NCBI GenBank assembly: GCA_005239465.1
Contig: SPAW01000035.1
Location: 62,001-126,000, forward strand
Direction: 5' to 3'
From: Nitrospira sp.
GTDB taxonomy: Bacteria; Nitrospirota; Nitrospiria; Nitrospirales; Nitrospiraceae
DNA: 64,000 nt
Shown here: one piece after another, positions 53,092-62,875 of the stretch
Layout of the letters: every line of letters begins with the position of its first letter
Numbering within the stretch: position 1 is the stretch's first letter
The notes under the pieces: generated by a model
What the model was told of the DNA's origin: nothing
Databases searched by the model: none
The model's input: only the letters and a program-made list of their open reading frames with translations
Made by a program: the position numbers and the translations under genes

Positions 53092-53955
53092 TTAGAGGCC
53101 TTCTTCCCGAGTTTCGCCCCCGAGGATCTCGATGAATTTCGTCAGGCGGGCGGTCTTCACCGGTTCGTCCAACTTCGAGTAGATCGCTAAGAGATTCTTG
53201 GCCATGCGGGAGAGGATGGCGCGAACCGGACTTTTCTGCAGATACTTGTCGTCGAACCCATACCCTGCTTCCGTCAGAAACCGAGCGCAGTTTTTCTCGG
53301 TCAGCAAGGCCCCGCCGTTGAAACAGTCGATGAAGATCTTGTAGCGATCGGACTCGTACTTCACCAGGAAATGCCCGGGCATTCCGATACCGAACAGCGG
53401 AAGGGTCAGGCGTTGCCCGATGAGAAGGTACACCACCGACAGGCTGATCGGAATCCCGACCCGCCGATCCATGACACAATTGATGTAGCTGTTCTCCACT
53501 TCATAATAGTTCTTCGTATTGCCTTTGAATCCCTGCTCAGTGAAGATGTAGCGATTGAGCGCATTGACCGTTTCTTCCCCGGACGCCCGCAAGCCGATTC
53601 GCGCACGCACCTCGTGCGCCATCGTATCCAACTGCTCATGATAGTGCGCCACATCAAGAGTCGGATAGGCGTAGCGGGCAATCAAGAAGGCTCCCGTTTC
53701 CAGACTCATGGCCTTGTCCGGGAGCGCCGCCAGTTCCGCCAGCTCGTCCTCTAACTTTCCTCCGCGGATTTCTTCAAGAACGGACGCGATCCGATCGGCC
53801 ATTTCCGGCTGCTCGATCTCGGCTTCTTGTAACAGAGGCACCGCCGACGGTCCGATATCGATCAACTTCCCGCTGATCGTCCGGACGATCCGGTCGTCCT
53901 CATCAGAGAGCAGGCGAATCAACGCTCGAATCTGACTTTCAGGTATGATCATCAT
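53092..53955 (-). CDS. SirB1 family protein (transglutaminase-like)
   Basis: 287 residues. N-terminal helical repeat-like part, then the SirB1/transglut_core2 domain (YYEVENSYINCVMDRRVGIP ISLSVVYLLIGQR, GIGMPGHFLVKYE, FIDCFNGGALLTEKNC) with the Cys-His-Asp order kept. The role of SirB1 proteins is unclear; some belong to polyamine or stress regulons. It ends a minus-strand run with an ABC exporter and a LON-domain gene. Confidence 0.85.
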   Translation of the reverse strand: MMIIPESQIRALIRLLSDEDDRIVRTISGKLIDIGPSAVPLLQEAEIEQPEMADRIASVLEEIRGGKLEDELAELAALPDKAMSLETGAFLIARYAYPTLDVAHYHEQLDTMAHEVRARIGLRASGEETVNALNRYIFTEQGFKGNTKNYYEVENSYINCVMDRRVGIPISLSVVYLLIGQRLTLPLFGIGMPGHFLVKYESDRYKIFIDCFNGGALLTEKNCARFLTEAGYGFDDKYLQKSPVRAILSRMAKNLLAIYSKLDEPVKTARLTKFIEILGGETREEGL

Positions 53956-53976
53956 TGCGCTCCAGCTCCCACTGGC

Positions 53977-54756
53977 TTACCCCATTGCTCGGCGGAACGC
54001 CTTCGTCCCGCCATACAAACAGAGCGCATCAAACACCAGCAGCACCACCACTACCATGCCCACATGCGGCAAGGCCTCGCTCCACCCGGACAGAATCAAG
54101 GGACGCACCGCATCAATGGCCCACGTCATGGGATTGAACCGTGCAAGGAAACTCATCCATCCCGGCATCGCCGTCAACGGCACGAGCGCCGAGCTGAGGA
54201 AAATCATCGGCAACGAGAGAAATCCCAGAACAGAAAAGAAGTCGCCATGGCTTTTCACGGAAAACGCCATGGCCATCGAGATGGCGGTCAATCCAACGCC
54301 GAACATCATCCCGATGAGCAGAATCGTCGCAATGCCGAGCAAGCCTGTCGCCGGCTGAACCCCAAAGAGGAACGCGACGCCGAGGATGACGAGGACTTGC
54401 ATCGACGTGATCGTCATGACAAAAATAAACCGGCTCAGAATGACGGAACTTCGATGGATCGGGGTCGACATGAGGCGCTCGAGAAATCCGTTCTCTTTAT
54501 CGAACAACAGATCGACCCCGCCGGCCAAGCCATTATTGAGTACGGTCATCACGACCACACCGGCCGCGAGGAAGCTGATGTAGTTGGGCGCCTGCGTAAC
54601 CTGGGTGTCCGCAGCCCGCTGAAAAAGGTTGCCGAAGAAAATGAGCCAGAACAACATAGGCTGCACCAGCGTAAACAGCATGCTGAACTTCTCACGACTC
54701 AATCGGCGGACCCACCGCATCATCAAGGCACGAATTTCCTGCCAGTACTCTTTCAT
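53977..54756 (-). CDS. ABC-2 type transporter permease
   Basis: 259 residues, six TM segments with the ABC-2 pattern (FTLVQPMLFWLIFFGNLF, then KENGFLERLMSTPIHRSSVI, and FLSLPMIFLSSALVPLTAMP). It pairs with the ATPase gene upstream to make a DrrA/DrrB- or LPS/drug-type exporter. Substrate unknown. The two genes are separated by a word palindrome. Confidence 0.88.
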   Translation of the reverse strand: MKEYWQEIRALMMRWVRRLSREKFSMLFTLVQPMLFWLIFFGNLFQRAADTQVTQAPNYISFLAAGVVVMTVLNNGLAGGVDLLFDKENGFLERLMSTPIHRSSVILSRFIFVMTITSMQVLVILGVAFLFGVQPATGLLGIATILLIGMMFGVGLTAISMAMAFSVKSHGDFFSVLGFLSLPMIFLSSALVPLTAMPGWMSFLARFNPMTWAIDAVRPLILSGWSEALPHVGMVVVVLLVFDALCLYGGTKAFRRAMG

Positions 54757-54769
54757 AAATCGAGAATGT

Positions 54770-54833
54770 TTAGTGGTAAATGTTCAATGTTGAATGTTCG
54801 GATATTCAACATTCAACATTCATCATTCAACAT
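54770..54833. repeat. TTCAATGTTGAATG-type word palindrome
   Basis: aaatgttcaatgttgaatgt and attcaacattcaacattcat form an inverted repeat between the ABC permease and ATPase genes. Same word family as 17912-18003 and 25390-25500. Confidence 0.6.
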
Positions 54834-55794
54834 TGCCATTGGAAACCTCGTCCTGAATGCGGCGGCCCGTGTGAGCAATGAACACGTCGTCCAGCCGGGG
54901 CCGGTGGTAATCGATGAATTCCAGGCGGCAATCCAATCGATTCGCCGCGTCCAAGATCGCCGGAATGGCTTTCTCGGCGGACTCGACTCGGATGTCCAGC
55001 CCTGTCGCCGTCGCATTCACGGTGCGAATCGCGGGCTGCCCCCTCACGGCTGCGGCTAAGGCAATGATGCGGGCGGTTTCCTTGATCGTCAGCGAAACGA
55101 TATCGCCGCCGAGCGCGATCTTAAGTTCGGCCGGCGCGCCGAGCGTCTTGATCTTGCCGCCATCGATGATGGCCAATCGATCACAGAGCTGGTCCGCTTC
55201 ATCCAGATAATTCGTCGTCATCACCACCGTCATGCCTCGAGCCTTCAGCATCCGCACATACTCCCAAATTCTGAGCCGACTTTGGACGTCGAGACCAAGG
55301 GTCGGCTCGTCGAGAAACAAGATTTTTGGATCGGGTAGCAAGCCGCAGGCAAGATCGAGTTTGCGTTTCATGCCGCCGGAATAGGTCTTGGCCGGCCGAT
55401 CCGCATGGGCCTCCAACTCCACCAGCTTCAACAACTCCGCAATGCGCTTGGTCGCTTCCATTTTCGTCAGATGATAGAGCGCGCCGAGCAATTCGAGGTG
55501 TTCACGGCCCGTGAGAAACCGGTCAATCGCTCGTTCCTGCGGCACATAGCCGATCATCGTCCGCACCATGTCCGCCTCGCGCACCGTATCATGCCCAAGG
55601 ACGGTGGCTGTGCCGGATGTCGGATGCAGAAGCGTGATAAGCGTGCGAAGGGTGGTGCTTTTCCCCGCGCCGTTTGGTCCCAGCAGACCGAAGACTTCGC
55701 CTGCATAGACGTGGAAGGACAGATCATCGACGGCCTTGTGGCTGTCGTACGTTTTACACAGATGGCTGACACTGATCGCGATGGTCCGATCCAT
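54823..55794 (-). CDS. ABC transporter ATP-binding protein (drug/ABC-2 exporter type)
   Basis: 323 residues from ATG 55794. Walker A GPNGAGKST, signature TYSGGMKRKL, Walker B ILFLDEPTLGLD. A C-terminal domain of about 100 residues after the ATPase core (KIALGGDIVSLTIKETARII) is that of DrrA-like exporters. Its start codon overlaps the stop of the LON-domain gene (TAATG). An apparent N-terminal extension to 56292 is antisense-like shadow of that gene. Confidence 0.92.
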   Translation of the reverse strand: MDRTIAISVSHLCKTYDSHKAVDDLSFHVYAGEVFGLLGPNGAGKSTTLRTLITLLHPTSGTATVLGHDTVREADMVRTMIGYVPQERAIDRFLTGREHLELLGALYHLTKMEATKRIAELLKLVELEAHADRPAKTYSGGMKRKLDLACGLLPDPKILFLDEPTLGLDVQSRLRIWEYVRMLKARGMTVVMTTNYLDEADQLCDRLAIIDGGKIKTLGAPAELKIALGGDIVSLTIKETARIIALAAAVRGQPAIRTVNATATGLDIRVESAEKAIPAILDAANRLDCRLEFIDYHRPRLDDVFIAHTGRRIQDEVSNGNVE

Positions 55795-56483
55795 TACTCC
55801 CAGCCTTTCGCGCCGTGATGATCGTGCAGCATGAATTGGATCAGATCGTTCAGGCGGCGCGCCCGCTGGTGAAGTCCGTCCGCTTCCAGCAGAAATTGTT
55901 TTTCCAACGGCGTGCACTCCAGATAAATCGAGAGGGTGTTCACCAACACTTCGTCGCTGACTTCCTCGCGAAAGAACCCCTGCCACGCCGTACTGTCTTC
56001 CCTCGTTTGCAGATACCGACCGAGAACCTCGATCAGTGCGCGCCGAACGTCCGCTGCCAGCCCCTCTTCCGAGAGCTTTGGTTTGACGCGAACTGTCGCT
56101 TCGCGATAGGGCTTCTCGAAATGTTCTTCGTGAATATCGCAGCGTTCGAGTCCCTGGAGCAGGATGTTCGAGCGGCCATCCGACAACGGTTGCACGCTCA
56201 CAATCCGTCCGACGCAGAGTATGGGATAAATCGCCGGATTCCCGTAGTAGTCGTGTTCCCACCCTTCTTTGAGCAACGCCATGGCGATGCATTGGCCGCC
56301 GATCGTCGCGTCGGCCACCATCTGGCGATAGCGCGGTTCAAAAATGTGGAGCGGCAGATACGTCTTCGGAAAGAAGACGACATTGGGTAACGGGAACACC
56401 GGAAGACGGTTTGGGATAGGAAACGGCTCGATCTGCTCAGAAGGGACTCGACCCGAGGGTTCACGCTCACGATCAATCTGCAT
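55794..56483 (-). CDS. LON peptidase substrate-binding domain protein
   Basis: 229 residues. The LON-SB (PUA-like) domain is clear: FPLPNVVFFPKTYLPLHIFE PRYRQMV, IAMALLKEGWEHDYYG and VGRIVSVQPLSDGRSNILLQ. No ATPase or protease domain is attached. Such single-domain proteins are of uncertain role. It heads the ABC exporter operon. Confidence 0.88.
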   Translation of the reverse strand: MQIDREREPSGRVPSEQIEPFPIPNRLPVFPLPNVVFFPKTYLPLHIFEPRYRQMVADATIGGQCIAMALLKEGWEHDYYGNPAIYPILCVGRIVSVQPLSDGRSNILLQGLERCDIHEEHFEKPYREATVRVKPKLSEEGLAADVRRALIEVLGRYLQTREDSTAWQGFFREEVSDEVLVNTLSIYLECTPLEKQFLLEADGLHQRARRLNDLIQFMLHDHHGAKGWE

Positions 56484-56678
56484 AACTCACGATAGCCGAG
56501 ACTTGTGAAAATTGTCAACGTCGTTCACCAACCGACGACGCACGCCGTGAATGTGTAAAGACCGCTCTAATACTGGCGATTTGTGCGATTCGAGATTCCC
56601 GTGCTATAAACAGCGCGAGATGCGACGCACGGCGTTCAACCCAGGCTCTCCTTTCTCGCCTCTAAGACGAGGCGAGTC

Positions 56679-57809
56679 GTGACGCACGGCGTCCGATTGA
56701 TAATCCTCTTCGCCGCCTGGCTGGCCGGCGACTTGTCCGTCGTACTCGGCGAGGACCCCTCCACGCCGCCGTTTCGACCGGCGACCGCAGGCTACCGATA
56801 TGAGTTTCCCAAAGACCATGGATCGCACCCTGCCTATCGAACCGAATGGTGGTACTACACGGGCCATCTCCAGGCGAAGAACGGGCGGCCGTTTGGCTTT
56901 GAGTTGACCTTCTTTCGTCGCGCCATCCCGCCCGACGAAGTGAAAACGCAGCCGTCACAGTGGTCGGTGAGCCACCTGTATCTGGCTCATTTCGCCGTAA
57001 CCGACATCGCCGGGCAACGATTTCATTTCTCGGAAAAACTCAGTCGGGCTGGGTTAGGCAAGGCCGGAGCGGATGAGTCCCGGCTTCGTGTCTGGATCGA
57101 CGACTGGCGTGCGGAGGCGCCAGCCGATCCGACCGGCTCCCACACTTTGTTCGCACGCGACGGCGCGCTCGCGCTCGCTCTTACCCTCCAACCGACCAAG
57201 CCCATGGTCATTCATGGCCCAGACGGCATCAGTCGAAAAGGGGCAGGCACGGGCCAAGCCTCCCACTATTATTCGTTCACGAGACTGGCCACAACCGGAA
57301 GCCTCTCGATCGACGGTGAGCGATTCGACGTGACCGGCACCAGCTGGATGGACCATGAATTCGGGTCTGCCGATCTCGACAAAGATCTGGTCGGATGGGA
57401 CTGGTTCAGCATTCAATTGACAGACAACAGTGAACTCATGCTGTATCGCTTGCGCCGAAGCGATGGATCGTCCGATCCTGCGTCCAGCGGCACCGTCGTG
57501 TCATCCGATGGACAAACTCGACACCTCTCAGTCGCAGACATCCGCATCGAGGCCACCGGGACTTGGACCAGCCCGGAGAGTAGGGCGGTCTATCCAAACA
57601 AGTGGCAGCTTGCAATTCCGTCCTTGGACCTTGCGCTTGATCTCGTCCCGTTGCTCGAACAACAGGAATTGCGAACATCGCGCAGCGCACAAGTCACCTA
57701 CTGGGAAGGCGCCGTAGCCGTGGCAGGGACGAAGCAGGGCCAGCCCGTGGAAGGCCAAGGCTATGTTGAGTTGACGGGGTACGCGAAGCGACTCACCGAG
57801 AAGCTATGA
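56679..57809 (+). CDS. CrtC/AttH-like lipocalin-domain hydrolase, exported
   Basis: 376 residues. Signal peptide in the first 24 residues, then the CrtC/AttH pattern: YEFPKDHGSHPAYRTEWWYY TGHL, FGFELTFFRRAI, and the second lipocalin half GTSWMDHEFGSADLDKDLVG WDWF. Carotenoid 1,2-hydratases share this fold, but no carotenoid genes are here, so the substrate is unknown. Confidence 0.85.
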   Translation: MTHGVRLIILFAAWLAGDLSVVLGEDPSTPPFRPATAGYRYEFPKDHGSHPAYRTEWWYYTGHLQAKNGRPFGFELTFFRRAIPPDEVKTQPSQWSVSHLYLAHFAVTDIAGQRFHFSEKLSRAGLGKAGADESRLRVWIDDWRAEAPADPTGSHTLFARDGALALALTLQPTKPMVIHGPDGISRKGAGTGQASHYYSFTRLATTGSLSIDGERFDVTGTSWMDHEFGSADLDKDLVGWDWFSIQLTDNSELMLYRLRRSDGSSDPASSGTVVSSDGQTRHLSVADIRIEATGTWTSPESRAVYPNKWQLAIPSLDLALDLVPLLEQQELRTSRSAQVTYWEGAVAVAGTKQGQPVEGQGYVELTGYAKRLTEKL

Positions 57810-57888
57810 ACCCCGCACGCCTTGACTCATCTCGCACCCCTGTGGTTAGGTCTCCCGCCACGCTGGTTCACCTCCGCCGCTCTGACGC

Positions 57889-58788
57889 ATGACACAACGT
57901 CGGTCCCACGAGAGATTGCGAATCTCTCACTTCTGCATCGTTGTTACGTTGCTCCTCCACGGGTTGCTGACCGGCTGCGAGAAGGAAAGCGAAGCCATCG
58001 TTTCGATTGCGCTCCATCCGACCAACGCGAATATTCTCTATGTTGCCACCAACGACGCGGTCTATAAATCCCGTGACGCCGGAGTCTCATGGGAACGGTT
58101 TCCGGGTTTCAGCGCGCGGCGCGTGACCACCATCGCGATTGATCCCCAGCTCCCGGCAACAATCTATGCCGGCACGATGGGGGACGCGGTCTACAAGAGT
58201 CCGGACGGCGGCCAACATTGGCTGCCGCACAATGTGGGTTTGAAGGAACACGTTTCCTTTGTGAATCAATTCGTCTTCCATCCCGCTTTGAGCGAAAAGA
58301 TCTATGCGGCGACCACCGTCGGAGCCTACCTCACAAAAGATGGCGGGCGGGAATGGGAAGAGCGGATGGCAGGGATGAAGGAAGTCCACATCGTCGTGTC
58401 GATGGCCATCAACCCCAAAGATCCGACCGTGTACGCGGGGGCGACGAAAGGATTGTTTCGCACGCAGAATCGCGGGGAGGCGTGGGAGCGGATCGGGCAG
58501 GCGATCCCCGATCCATTTTTCAGCAGTATCGTGATCCATCCGACTGATCCGTCGGTGCTCTATATAGGGGGGACGGCTGGTGTCTGGAAAAGCACCACGA
58601 GCGGACAATCGTGGCAGTCCATGAATCAAGGGCTTAAGACTCTCAATGTTCGCGCTCTGGCGATGGCTCCCAAGAATCCTCAAGTGCTCTACGCCGGGAC
58701 CAACGGCAGCGGTCTTTACCGCTCCACCAACGGCGGCGACACCTGGACGCCCCTGCCACTGAAAGCCGCCGCGTCTCCGCCTCGATAG
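57889..58788 (+). CDS. Beta-propeller lipoprotein (sortilin/Ycf48-like BNR repeats)
   Basis: 299 residues. Lipoprotein signal with lipobox LLTGC, then seven BNR-like turns with the S/T-x-D-x-G-x-x-W box (SRDAGVSWERFPG, SPDGGQHWLPHN, TKDGGREWEER, STTSGQSWQSM, STNGGDTWTPL). It is likely an outer-membrane or periplasmic scaffold. Start GTG/ATG choice is uncertain; 57889 fits the signal. Confidence 0.85.
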   Translation: MTQRRSHERLRISHFCIVVTLLLHGLLTGCEKESEAIVSIALHPTNANILYVATNDAVYKSRDAGVSWERFPGFSARRVTTIAIDPQLPATIYAGTMGDAVYKSPDGGQHWLPHNVGLKEHVSFVNQFVFHPALSEKIYAATTVGAYLTKDGGREWEERMAGMKEVHIVVSMAINPKDPTVYAGATKGLFRTQNRGEAWERIGQAIPDPFFSSIVIHPTDPSVLYIGGTAGVWKSTTSGQSWQSMNQGLKTLNVRALAMAPKNPQVLYAGTNGSGLYRSTNGGDTWTPLPLKAAASPPR

Positions 58789-58888
58789 CGCAGACTAATC
58801 TGCCGTATCTCATCCCGTCTGAGACAACAATTCCATCGCCCCGGTTGTCACTACCAACTGGCATGCCGTATTATCCTCACTGGTAACT

Positions 58889-59233
58889 ATGATGCACGCC
58901 GACCCATCCTCTATCAGTCCGACCCAGACCTTGCGCAAGGAATTCCGCCGTCATCTGGAGATCTTCTATGCCCAGCTCAAATTGGCCCCGCCCTATGAAA
59001 GCGTGGAAAAGGCCATTCGGACGTTGACGACTGCGATGCACGCCCTGCCCAGGGAAGCACAGACCCGGATCGCGTCCGATCCCGCCTTGCAGTGGCAGCA
59101 GTTTCGGCTGGCCTTTGAAACGTCCGGCCTCGTCAAGAAGCATCGCGGAATCATTGCCGGCTTGGCTCGCAATCGATCAGCTCTGAATCTGCCTGCCGAA
59201 TACGACCACTTCCTGAACTTGTTCAACGCGTAG
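58889..59233 (+). CDS. Hypothetical protein
   Basis: 114 residues, helical and soluble (KEFRRHLEIFYAQLKLAPPY, ALPREAQTRIASDPALQWQQ). No family recognised. It is followed closely by a convergent membrane-protein gene. Confidence 0.55.
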   Translation: MMHADPSSISPTQTLRKEFRRHLEIFYAQLKLAPPYESVEKAIRTLTTAMHALPREAQTRIASDPALQWQQFRLAFETSGLVKKHRGIIAGLARNRSALNLPAEYDHFLNLFNA

Positions 59234-59244
59234 CAACGTCAGAT

Positions 59245-59862
59245 TCAGGACGAGGCGTGCCCCTCAAGAACCTCGCGCAGCTCGTCATAGACTTTCGTGA
59301 GGCGGCTGTTTTCCAATCGATAGGAAAACACGACCGTCACGAGACCGAAGGCCAACACGAGCAAGGCGATGCCGATGATGCCCGCACCCCAAAGGACCCC
59401 TCTCAACGACGTGAATCCCCCCTCCATCGCGTAGGTGATCACAAAGGTCAAGGACCCGATCGTCACCAGCACAAACCAGACGAGTGTGATGAGGGCCGAC
59501 GACCAGGGAATGCGCTTCACACAGAGCGCCCCCATGGTCTGGTCGCCGGTCGAGAGTTGAATGAGGCCTTTAATCGGCCAAGCTGTGCGAAAACTCATGG
59601 AGAAGAGTCGATACTGGGGACGAATTGCAATTTGGGACAGATCCGGATAGAACCACGCCACTCCGTGCGGAAGCATCAACACACCATCGGCGGTAAACCG
59701 ATCGCGAACGGTCGCGAGGGTGTTCCATGTCCATCGATCCTGGCTCCTCGCCACGCGGCACCCATAGCGAATCGCGTCCGGCGTCAGCCGGACAAAGTAG
59801 AACCAATCGCCGACGAGCAGCCCGATGAACAACACTGCCGCAAAGAGCCCAGCCAAAATCAT
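59245..59862 (-). CDS. Hypothetical membrane protein
   Basis: 205 residues with an N-terminal TM (LAGLFAAVLFIGLLVGDWFY), a ~100-residue soluble part (YPDLSQIAIRPQYRLFSMSF) and two C-terminal TM segments (LITLVWFVLVTIGSLTFVIT and GIIGIALLVLAFGLVTVVFS). No family recognised. Confidence 0.65.
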   Translation of the reverse strand: MILAGLFAAVLFIGLLVGDWFYFVRLTPDAIRYGCRVARSQDRWTWNTLATVRDRFTADGVLMLPHGVAWFYPDLSQIAIRPQYRLFSMSFRTAWPIKGLIQLSTGDQTMGALCVKRIPWSSALITLVWFVLVTIGSLTFVITYAMEGGFTSLRGVLWGAGIIGIALLVLAFGLVTVVFSYRLENSRLTKVYDELREVLEGHASS

Positions 59863-60116
59863 CGCGCGTACCTATCCCACAGTGGCCAACTCCGAATCAA
59901 GCCGTGCGTGAACGGGGGCATTTGGCAAGAGCATGAACAAAATGTTGACTCATTCAAGTGACTTGGCTACAGTAGCCCCGTTTTCGGTTCGGGCGGGCAT
60001 CTCGCACCATTTAGGTTTCCCGCCTTGAGTTTTTTCCCCATGTCGACATGGCCGTCTGCCACCCCTGCACATTCGGGGTACGCGGGACGCAAGTCGTCTG
60101 AGGTTTGGAGGAAACA

Positions 60117-60848
60117 ATGGATCTCAAGAAAATTGAACGCGTGTACACATCCTACGCCGGGGTCTACGATCAGATCTTCGGAAAGGTGTTCCACGAAGGT
60201 CGGGAATCGATCATTCGCAACCTGAATGTTCAGCCCAACGAGCACATCCTCGAGGTTGGGGTGGGAACCGGACTCGCCCTCCCGATGTATCCCCGTCATT
60301 GCCGCATTGTCGGGATTGATCTCTCGGATGGCATGTTGGCCAAAGCCAAGGAACGGGCGGGAGCGCACCATCTCGCGCACGTTCAACTTCACCGCATGGA
60401 TGCCGGGGCCATGGAATTCGGCGATGATAGCTTCGATGCGGTGGTTGCGGCATATGTCGTGACTGCGGTACCAGACTATCGGAAGGTCGTCAACGAGATG
60501 ATCCGTGTCTGCCGTCCTGGCGGTCGCATCATCATGTTGAACCATTTCAGCAACGGGAACAAAGTGATCGCGGCAGTAGAAAGGGTAATTTCTCCGCTGA
60601 CCAAACACCTGGGTTGGCGGACCGACCTGTCGCTCAATACCGTGTTAGAAGGTACCTCCCTGCAAGTCGCCCGCAAGCAGAAAGTGAATCCCCTCCGGTT
60701 CTGGGCCCTCGTTGAATGTGTCAATGACAAGAACGGTCATGCAATGAAGAATGGGAATGGCTCAGCGGGATATACGAACGGCACCAGCATGGCAGGTTAT
60801 GCACACGGGAACGGCAACGGTCACTGCGCAAACGGCCACTCCCACTAA
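60117..60848 (+). CDS. PmtA-like class I SAM methyltransferase with Asn/Gly/His-rich tail
   Basis: 243 residues from ATG 60117 after TTGGAGGAAAC. SAM motif LEVGVGTGLALPMYP, then IVGIDLSDGMLAKAKERAG and the PmtA-type C-terminus (MLNHFSNGNKVIAAVERVIS PLTKHLGWRTDLSL), so phosphatidylethanolamine N-methylation is plausible. The last ~38 residues are a low-complexity tail (NGNGSAGYTNGTSMAGYAHG, ending HCANGHSH) that is not part of the family and might bind metal. Confidence 0.85.
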   Translation: MDLKKIERVYTSYAGVYDQIFGKVFHEGRESIIRNLNVQPNEHILEVGVGTGLALPMYPRHCRIVGIDLSDGMLAKAKERAGAHHLAHVQLHRMDAGAMEFGDDSFDAVVAAYVVTAVPDYRKVVNEMIRVCRPGGRIIMLNHFSNGNKVIAAVERVISPLTKHLGWRTDLSLNTVLEGTSLQVARKQKVNPLRFWALVECVNDKNGHAMKNGNGSAGYTNGTSMAGYAHGNGNGHCANGHSH

Positions 60849-61092
60849 CGGCTCTTTTACCTCAGTAGGCTGCGGAGCAGTTTTCCCTTCGGTCTACCTG
60901 ACATTCGAGAACCCCTCTTCAGATCGTTATTCGAGAAGCATATCTCGGTGGAGACAAGAGCGTATGGCTGATGGCTTATAGCTTCTGGCAGAGAACCAAA
61001 CACTCTGAGCTCCTGACCATCGGCAATCGGCGATATGCCATATGCTTTTCTTTTCAGACGGGAGACGAACGACGTTTCACGAGCGACGGGAC
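60849..61092. other. Spacer with no gene seen
   Basis: About 240 bp between the methyltransferase gene and a convergent gene. It contains agacgaacgacgtttcacga words similar to the palindrome at 42512-42590. Confidence 0.4.
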
Positions 61093-61899
61093 TTATGAGT
61101 ACCCGTCATGGGCACGCCACTGTTCCCACTCCCGTCCTGGTATGATCGTCGTGCCCACGAGACAGGTGCCCGCATAGCGTTGTGTAATCTGATCAGCCAA
61201 GATCGTGAGCATCTGGCATCCCTGACGATCCTGCGCACCCAGCACCCGCAGCACCATGCCGAATCCCTCACTATCCTGTGCACGATACGCCATCACCCGC
61301 ACGGGATGCAGGGGGCTATCGACAGCATCACCAGACGGAATCAGATCCCCCTCCCATCGCACCAGCGAATCAGCGATGCGCCGCTTCTTGGCCGGACGCC
61401 ACGAGCAAGGCATCCCAGCCCGATCGAGCTCAGCCAGCAACCAGTCCACACTGGGTCCGTCTGCTGTATGCCCTTGAAAGGTCCAGCGGGCCAGATCAGC
61501 AACGGGATGGGTTTCCAAGGCCGGCGTGGACACTTCTTCGAGATGCGCCTCTTCACAGACCACATAGAGCTCGCCTTGCGGATCGAACCAGAACCGCAAC
61601 CGTCCCGCGCTGCACTCCGCATGAATCACGCCAAGTGACGAGCAATCGGCGCCTTCCTGTTCAAAGATGGAGAAGTCCGTGACTCCGATCATACGCAGCT
61701 TGGCTACTCGGACCACATCGCGCACGACATAACGGATCGTCACCGAGACCGTCGTGTCGGCCAGCACATCTCGTCCCGTCTCCTCATCGAAGAGCCGCCG
61801 CTTAGACATCTGCACGTCCGTGACATAGCCGGAGCGGAACCCCCCTGTGTGGGAGATCAACCAGCGAAGATCCTCAACCGTCTTGATCGAATTTTTCAT
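61093..61899 (-). CDS. Hypothetical protein
   Basis: 268 residues, soluble, no signal peptide, mixed alpha/beta (TVSVTIRYVVRDVVRVAKLR, LRFWFDPQGELYVVCEEAHL, FGMVLRVLGAQDRQGCQMLT). No family recognised. Codon use matches the window, so it is probably native. Confidence 0.65.
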   Translation of the reverse strand: MKNSIKTVEDLRWLISHTGGFRSGYVTDVQMSKRRLFDEETGRDVLADTTVSVTIRYVVRDVVRVAKLRMIGVTDFSIFEQEGADCSSLGVIHAECSAGRLRFWFDPQGELYVVCEEAHLEEVSTPALETHPVADLARWTFQGHTADGPSVDWLLAELDRAGMPCSWRPAKKRRIADSLVRWEGDLIPSGDAVDSPLHPVRVMAYRAQDSEGFGMVLRVLGAQDRQGCQMLTILADQITQRYAGTCLVGTTIIPGREWEQWRAHDGYS

Positions 61900-62315
61900 G
61901 ATACGAATTGTACCGTAGCCGGGAGTAGAACAGCTAGCACGGATTCGCGTCGGCCCAACTGGACATCACCAAAGAGGGGCGGCGTTACAAGCAACGAGTG
62001 GTCGCTGTGGCAAACGGAGCTCTCGGTCTCGACAGTCATGCAATACTCTTCGGAAGAGGGGAGGGAAAGCTGAAGGGGGGAGAGGCTGCACCATCAGCCA
62101 GAGTCACCGCAGCGGTTGCAACGCCAGCGATCAAGAACCCGGCCGCTGACTATTGAAGTCCGGTTGAACCCTGATAAGACACATAAGCCCAGAAGCGGCT
62201 CCGAGCAGCATGCAGGTCCTGCCGGCGAGACGACGACCTTCTCACGTTATATCTCGATCGTTGCTCATCCCTCGACTCACGGGAAAGAATCAGTTCCGGG
62301 AATCTTACGGCTTCT

Positions 62316-62821
62316 CTAGCTGGACAAGGCACGAACAAAGTTCTCCGGTTGTTCCGGCGTGACGAGCCCAGGCGTCCGCTCTTGCGCTCGATCCACACGA
62401 AGCAATCGGTGCGTGAGACGTACATCTGCACGATCCCCCGTCGCTTCGTCCAGAGCCAGCCGAATCCGCTCCACAGTCCGCCGGCTCCGACCCGCAGGCC
62501 CGATCCGATTTTCTTTCTCAACTCTTCCCTGTCGAGAAGCCGCACATTCGAGATATCCACACGGGGAATTGTGCGACGCTTCAGCGGCCAGATCACCTCG
62601 ATCGAGCGGTCACGCACAACAAGCCGGCGTGGCCGGAACCGAAGCCATACCCAAACGTAGATGCCGACAACGATCAGGGCCGAAACGGAGAGGAAGCGTC
62701 CTCCGAACAGGGCACCCAAGAACAATGCGAGCGGCAGGACCAGCAGCACAGTCGTGACCGTCAGAATCAACGGAGACATCGGCGCGAGTCGAAAACTCTT
62801 CACGATTGTGTCATCACCCAT
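62316..62821 (-). pseudogene. PH-domain membrane protein with late frameshift
   Basis: The start frame gives two TM segments (LTVTTVLLVLPLALFLGALF, VSALIVVGIYVWVWLRF) and a bacterial PH-like domain (VVRDRSIEVIWPLKRRTIPR VDISNVRLLD, then FGWLWTKRRGIVQMYVSR). Past WIERKSGR at about 62370 the frame runs on with arginine-rich nonsense to 62150. The alternative frame reads PGLVTPEQPENFVRALSS and stops at 62316, which matches the normal PH-domain end. So one base was gained or lost near 62368-62376. Confidence 0.75.
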
Positions 62822-62875
62822 CAGGCAAACCGCGAGCGGGCGAGGAACCAGCCTCAGAGATAGCCGAGGACCTCT

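Noticed and set aside
54823-56292. ABC ATPase starting at 56292
   Set aside because: The extra N-terminus overlaps the LON-domain gene in another frame; ATG 55794 gives a standard ATPase start.
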